Translations under genes and position numbers: made by a program
In this document: piece after piece, positions 61,464-64,000 of the stretch
How the letters are laid out: the number at the start of each line of letters is the position of its first letter
Numbering within the stretch: the first letter of the stretch is position 1
Assembly (NCBI RefSeq): GCF_040412425.1
Contig: NC_089762.1
Coordinates: 23,175,606 to 23,239,605, forward strand
Source of the DNA: Macrobrachium rosenbergii
Lineage: Eukaryota > Arthropoda > Malacostraca > Decapoda > Palaemonidae
Reading direction: 5' to 3'
DNA length: 64,000 bases
The notes under the pieces: model-generated
The model's input: the letters and a program-made list of their open reading frames with translations, nothing else
The model's database searches: none
Told to the model about the DNA's origin: nothing

Positions 61464-62235
61464 CCTCTTAAAAGACCATGACCACAAATGACCAAAAACA
61501 AAGTCAATGCGAAGAATATATCTTCAACTATTAAAAGTGAATGTCTTTCATTTATATGCAGTGCATAAATTTACACCAGACATTTATTCAAGAGTTACTA
61601 TAGAATCATATTAAAACGTATGGCATTAATACCAATTTAATACGTGGTACATCTAAAACTCCCGCCCTCCCAGACCTTTGAAGTGAGAGAACCACAGGCA
61701 GTAAAAACAGCAAGCTGGAGCTGGTTCCATCTATCGGACCCTCCGAGAATTATTTCCAACCCGCTTCTTCGGGAACTGCTTCTTGACTTAATCGGTAGAG
61801 GTTGCATCTTCAATATTGTACCTCATTCCACGGCAGTTGTTGAAGTACCATTAGCCACTCGATGTATTCAAGTGCTGTAGTGTAATCATTGTCAAAAAAT
61901 CAAACTCCTAAATATGATGTATTTTGCACTGAAGATTCCATTAATACATAATCTCTTCAGTTGAGCTGCATCCCTGAGGATGTCGTGCAATTGGAACTTC
62001 TTCAGTAGTTCAAGCGAAGATGCAGCACATTGCTACCCTAATACAGTTCTTGTATTTTAATCATTTACTTACAATTTTTACTTATTTATTATTTATTAAT
62101 TTGTTAATTTATCTTTTTTTCTAATAACTGATCTCTTTCTGTATTTCCCATTACCTTCTGCTATTTATGTCGAATGAAAACCATATTTTTTGGAAGCTTG
62201 AATTTCAAGTCAATGGCCCCTTTGGTGGGCTTCTT
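61464..62235. other. Flank, no supported gene
   Basis: An open frame at 61644-61880 (plus strand, about 78 codons) begins at GTG, not ATG. It could be an exon fragment but has no recognisable domain. The stretch 62060-62120 is very AT-rich (TTATTTATTATTTATTAATT). Confidence 0.5.
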
Positions 62236-62279
62236 CCACATGAATAGGGTTCATCTTCTGAATAATAATAATGATGATT
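62236..62279 (+). mobile_element. Possible retroposon 3' tail
   Basis: CCACATGAATAGGGTTCATC, then TTCTG and a short AAT repeat (62261-62272) running into GATGATTGA. Simple AAT tails of this kind follow some SINE and LINE 3' ends, and I recall similar strings in decapod crustacean sequences. No body or target-site duplication was identified. Confidence 0.25.
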
Positions 62280-62528
62280 GAGGAAACAGTAAATGATGAA
62301 TAGAAAAGATATTTTGGAAAATAGTTAGCTTGTTTTATTCGCAGTTAAATGGGGCTAAGCTGAACAACGTTATATCCAAAATCCAAATGTTTGAAGTCGA
62401 TACAAGTTATGAGCAACCAATTAATTTAGAATATTTTAAAATTCTGTCGGTCTCTTTCCTCTCTGTTCCAGATCAGATTCCATCTTTGGTAGGAAGTGAG
62501 GCATTTTCAGCGAAAGGGAACTAGAATT

Positions 62529-62563
62529 GTCCCCGCAAAGCGGGAGACACTTTGCCAGTCTTC
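62529..62563 (+). repeat. Small hairpin-bearing dispersed motif
   Basis: GTCCCCGC followed by the hairpin CCCGC-AAA-GCGGG (62532-62544) and CTTTGCCAGTCTTC. The 61101-61122 segment shares GTCCCCGC and, after a gap of about 13 bases, GC-AGTCTTC-like sequence. The two may be diverged copies of one short repeat. Confidence 0.3.
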
Positions 62564-64000
62564 AATGAAAAGAGTTGTATATGTATCTAAATATTAGTCT
62601 TTCATTTGAGAAGAGTTCAATGAATATAACATCCCACTAATCCATTTTTCCTCTAAAAGAGGCAAGGTCCATTCTACATGTGAAATCAATATATAAATAT
62701 AAACAGAATAAAACAAGAGATTGGTTAGTGCATCTGATCTTTATTGACTGAATAGCATCATTTCATCGTTATTTACCAAGGAAAATCATGTAAGTAAAAT
62801 ATGATAAACACTAAATAAGCATTATACAATTCATAAACTGCTTTGCAAGCATAATGATTCCATCAGCTTACGACAAACAAAAGCACTTTTTGATGTAGAT
62901 ACAACGTGCTTATTTGTAAACATAGCAAGCAAAAAGGCATAGAACTGTTGATCCATTCAACATGAAAATCATGATATATGGTCTCATTTAGGCGCAATAT
63001 CTTGTTCCCAAAAAGAATGACAGAAATTGTATCTGCTCTGTTGGCAAATGACTATTTAAAAATTTAATGTATCCACTTTACCAAGATTGGATATAACTGA
63101 ATATTCTACAGCTTTTATTTTATGATGACTTATTTTTTCTTATTTCAGTCATCTGTGCAAAACATCTATAAGTGTCAATACTGCAGTCAGTCTACCAATA
63201 CTTAATGAATTACGTAGAATCGTAGCTTTGAAATCTTTAACAGTCATTCTGTGGTGTCCTAATTGAAATCAGCAACTGAATCCCAAACGTGAAACCGGAT
63301 GTCTATAGACAGCGCCCACTCCATCTATGCCAAAGCGTCGAGCGTCCCATTACAAGTGCACATGTAGAAAGGGCAGAAGGGATCCACCTCTTTAAGACAG
63401 CTGGTATTACAAAACGCATCAAATTCCTCTTCTCCAGCCCAGGGGCCAATTGCATGGCAAGGTGGCACCTCAGGCTCTCGTGTTTCTGATTTGGTCATCT
63501 CTCTTTTCAGCTGTGGTTTTGGTCTGTCAAGATAACATCACTATTTATTTAATTCGAAAGACAAGAAACTTTGAACGTGAATATCGATTCAGATGTTCTG
63601 GATATCGGAGATATATCCATGACTACTTGTAAACATTCTATTAAATCTTTCAGTTTTTTTATAGAGTTCTGTTGAAATAATTCGCGTCAGCATTGAAAGC
63701 CAAAGACGAACACGTGATTATTAGTCGAGGGAAAAGTTTATGAAGATTTCTTTATGAAAACAAACGAAGGAATCCATTTGCAAAAAATTCACGATTTGGG
63801 CTGACGAGCAGAGTTTCTCTCACTCCAGTGGAAGCTGACCAGTGAAAGCCAATGTAAAGAATGAGGTTGATACTTTAAAATCTTATCAATCTTAACTGAA
63901 ACCATCTTATCACTTACGCATATTCCTTCGTATCAAATTTCAAAGGAGATTCAGCTTTGCGTCCCTGGACCCAGCAAGAGGCCAAGACCTGGAAGGATCT
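62564..64000. other. Right flank, nothing firmly recognised
   Basis: AT-rich, apparently single-copy. Plus-strand splice-acceptor-like sites lie at 63131-63148 (TTTTTTCTTATTTCAG) and 63491-63510 (CATCTCTCTTTTCAG). The open frame between them (63289-63489) does not start with ATG and matches nothing I know. The last 60 bases are less AT-rich. Confidence 0.5.

Noticed and set aside
61644..63632. Plus-strand frames at 61644-61880, 62330-62524, 63289-63489 and 63450-63632 as genes
   Set aside because: Short, most lack an ATG start, with no recognised domain and no consistent splice structure joining them.

Overview
The window is eukaryotic, non-coding, repeat-dominated DNA. About 58.5 kb is one satellite array and the last 5 kb is AT-rich single-copy-like flank. 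No protein-coding gene, rRNA or tRNA could be supported. The flank carries a long (CT)n microsatellite, an LTR-like TATA/CRE/AATAAA cluster, and a stretch ending in short AAT repeats that resembles retroposon tails I remember from decapod crustaceans. A decapod or other arthropod is therefore my best guess, but it is a weak inference from memory.

Array layout. Two building blocks are visible. S is a monomer of about 196 bp with a KasI-type GGCGCC palindrome, a GC-rich hairpin (CCTCCGG/CCGGAGG), a GGGCCC block and an A-run of roughly 8-30 nt. L is a segment of about 610 bp, unrelated to S by eye, with several stem-loops and a T-run. I count 34 L copies and about 190 S monomers. They form a higher-order repeat: one L followed by a variable number of S. 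Among the 30 complete S blocks right of the gap, 15 hold 4 S, 9 hold 5, 3 hold 6, and single blocks hold 7, 8 and 18. The basic period is therefore about 1.39 kb, growing in steps of about 0.2 kb. The monomers have positional identity. The S just after L has a C-interrupted A-run, the third commonly carries an S' insertion or its scar, and the one just before L has GGCTCC in place of GGCGCC.

Regions: 1-7458, array in reverse orientation (3 L, about 29 S); 7459-7958, exactly 500 N; 7959-58957, array in forward orientation (31 L, about 162 S), including a scrambled S/L mosaic near 12,760-13,640 and an L-free run of 18 S at 52,877-56,350; 58,958-64,000, non-array flank. The array runs off the left edge of the window, and its right edge falls inside an S' unit at 58,957.

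The most interesting points are the nested series S, S' (S plus 20 bp) and L (S' plus about 590 bp, with a 2-bp CA overlap at the junction); the near-integer length relation (L is about 3 S, the whole period about 7 S); the orientation switch exactly at a scaffold gap; and places where the consensus looks averaged between out-of-phase copies. Open reading frames across the array come from the repeats: they start at non-ATG codons or break with run-length changes, and none looks selected.
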